Shown here piece after piece: positions 5,128 through 5,489 of a stretch of DNA of 5,489 nt. The DNA is from Desulfovibrionales bacterium (GTDB lineage: Bacteria; Desulfobacterota; Desulfovibrionia; Desulfovibrionales; Desulfomicrobiaceae), in the NCBI GenBank assembly GCA_012727515.1, contig JAAYGZ010000174.1:1-5489 (forward strand), read 5' to 3'. Position 1 is the stretch's first letter. The number at the start of each line of letters is the position of its first letter. The position numbers and the translations under genes were made by a program. The notes beneath the pieces were generated by a model, which was given only the letters and a program-made list of their open reading frames with translations, was not told the DNA's origin and made no database searches.

Positions 5128-5489
5128 ATGCGATCCCGGACTTTGGAAAAATGGACTGTGGAGCGTTCCGCAGAATTATACGGTGTGGATAACTGGGGCG
5201 GCGGATATTTTACTATCACGCCAGATGGCAAGCTGGGCATTACGCCTTTTCCAGGTCAGGATGTGTGCGTGCCCATAGCCTCTATTATCGGCGGCTTGCA
5301 GGAGCGCGGCCTGGGCCTGCCCGTGTTGCTGCGCATTGAAAATCTGCTTGATGCCCAGATTTCCCTGCTTCATGCCTCCTTTGCCAAAGCCATCAAAGAG
5401 CTCAAATACACGGCAGAGTTTCGCGGTGTGTACCCGGTCAAGGTCAATCAGCAACAGCAGGTATTGGAAGAAATTGCCAAGGTTGGCGA
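5128..5489 (+). CDS. speA: Biosynthetic arginine decarboxylase, N-terminal part
   Basis: The first 120 residues of a PLP enzyme that converts L-arginine to agmatine, the entry to putrescine and spermidine synthesis; the frame is open to the window end. Recognisable features are WTVERSAELYGVDNWGGGYF near the N-terminus, GLPVLLRIENLLDAQ (63-77) opening the alanine-racemase-type barrel, and VYPVKVNQQQQVLEEI, in which K105 is the expected PLP lysine. This is the long (about 630-residue) SpeA form, so roughly four fifths is missing. The ATG at 5128 has GGAGG (5116-5120) 7 nt upstream, an excellent ribosome site, and no better start lies near. The gene is divergent from the sigma-54 activator; any operon partners lie downstream, beyond the window. 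Confidence 0.93.
   Translation, partial: MRSRTLEKWTVERSAELYGVDNWGGGYFTITPDGKLGITPFPGQDVCVPIASIIGGLQERGLGLPVLLRIENLLDAQISLLHASFAKAIKELKYTAEFRGVYPVKVNQQQQVLEEIAKVG

Overview
The window reads as chromosomal core DNA from a Gram-negative bacterium. The gene content (a stand-alone trpB, an iron-type alcohol dehydrogenase, a PAS sigma-54 activator, and a biosynthetic-type arginine decarboxylase) would suit a sulfate-reducing relative of Desulfovibrio. That placement is inference from gene content and protein flavour. No rRNA, tRNA, mobile element or CRISPR array is visible.

Layout: (1) 1-642 (+), the C-terminal part of a membrane protein of unknown function, followed by a strong hairpin (650-679) shared with the convergent next gene. 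(2) 699-1907 (-), trpB, the tryptophan synthase beta chain, standing alone without trpA. (3) 1908-2277, a divergent control region. Its minus-strand half holds a complete, classically organised tryptophan attenuator: a 26-residue leader peptide with three consecutive Trp codons (trpL, 2002-2082), a pause hairpin, a competing antiterminator pairing, and a GC-rich terminator with nine Us placed 31 nt before the trpB start codon. Its plus-strand half carries three ACGCACC repeats and a weak promoter candidate. (4) 2278-3429 (+), an iron-dependent (group III) alcohol dehydrogenase. (5) 3460-4848 (-), a sigma-54 activator of PAS, AAA+ and Fis-HTH architecture, convergent with the dehydrogenase; its coding sequence contains a perfect 22-bp palindrome. 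(6) 4849-5127, a second divergent control region. On the regulator side it holds a terminator hairpin with a U-run just before the regulator start, a matching upstream antiterminator arm, and a start-stop mini-ORF overlapping that arm. On the other side is the leader of speA. (7) 5128-5489 (+), the N-terminal 120 residues of arginine decarboxylase, running off the window.

How it fits together: trpB appears to be a single-gene transcription unit switched by the tryptophan charging state through ribosome stalling on its leader. The dehydrogenase could be a target of the neighbouring sigma-54 activator, but no convincing -24/-12 promoter was found in front of it or of speA, so that link is open. 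speA begins polyamine synthesis from arginine and is unrelated in pathway to its neighbours. The most notable observations are the trp attenuator on a lone trpB and the second, differently built attenuator-like structure before the sigma-54 activator gene.
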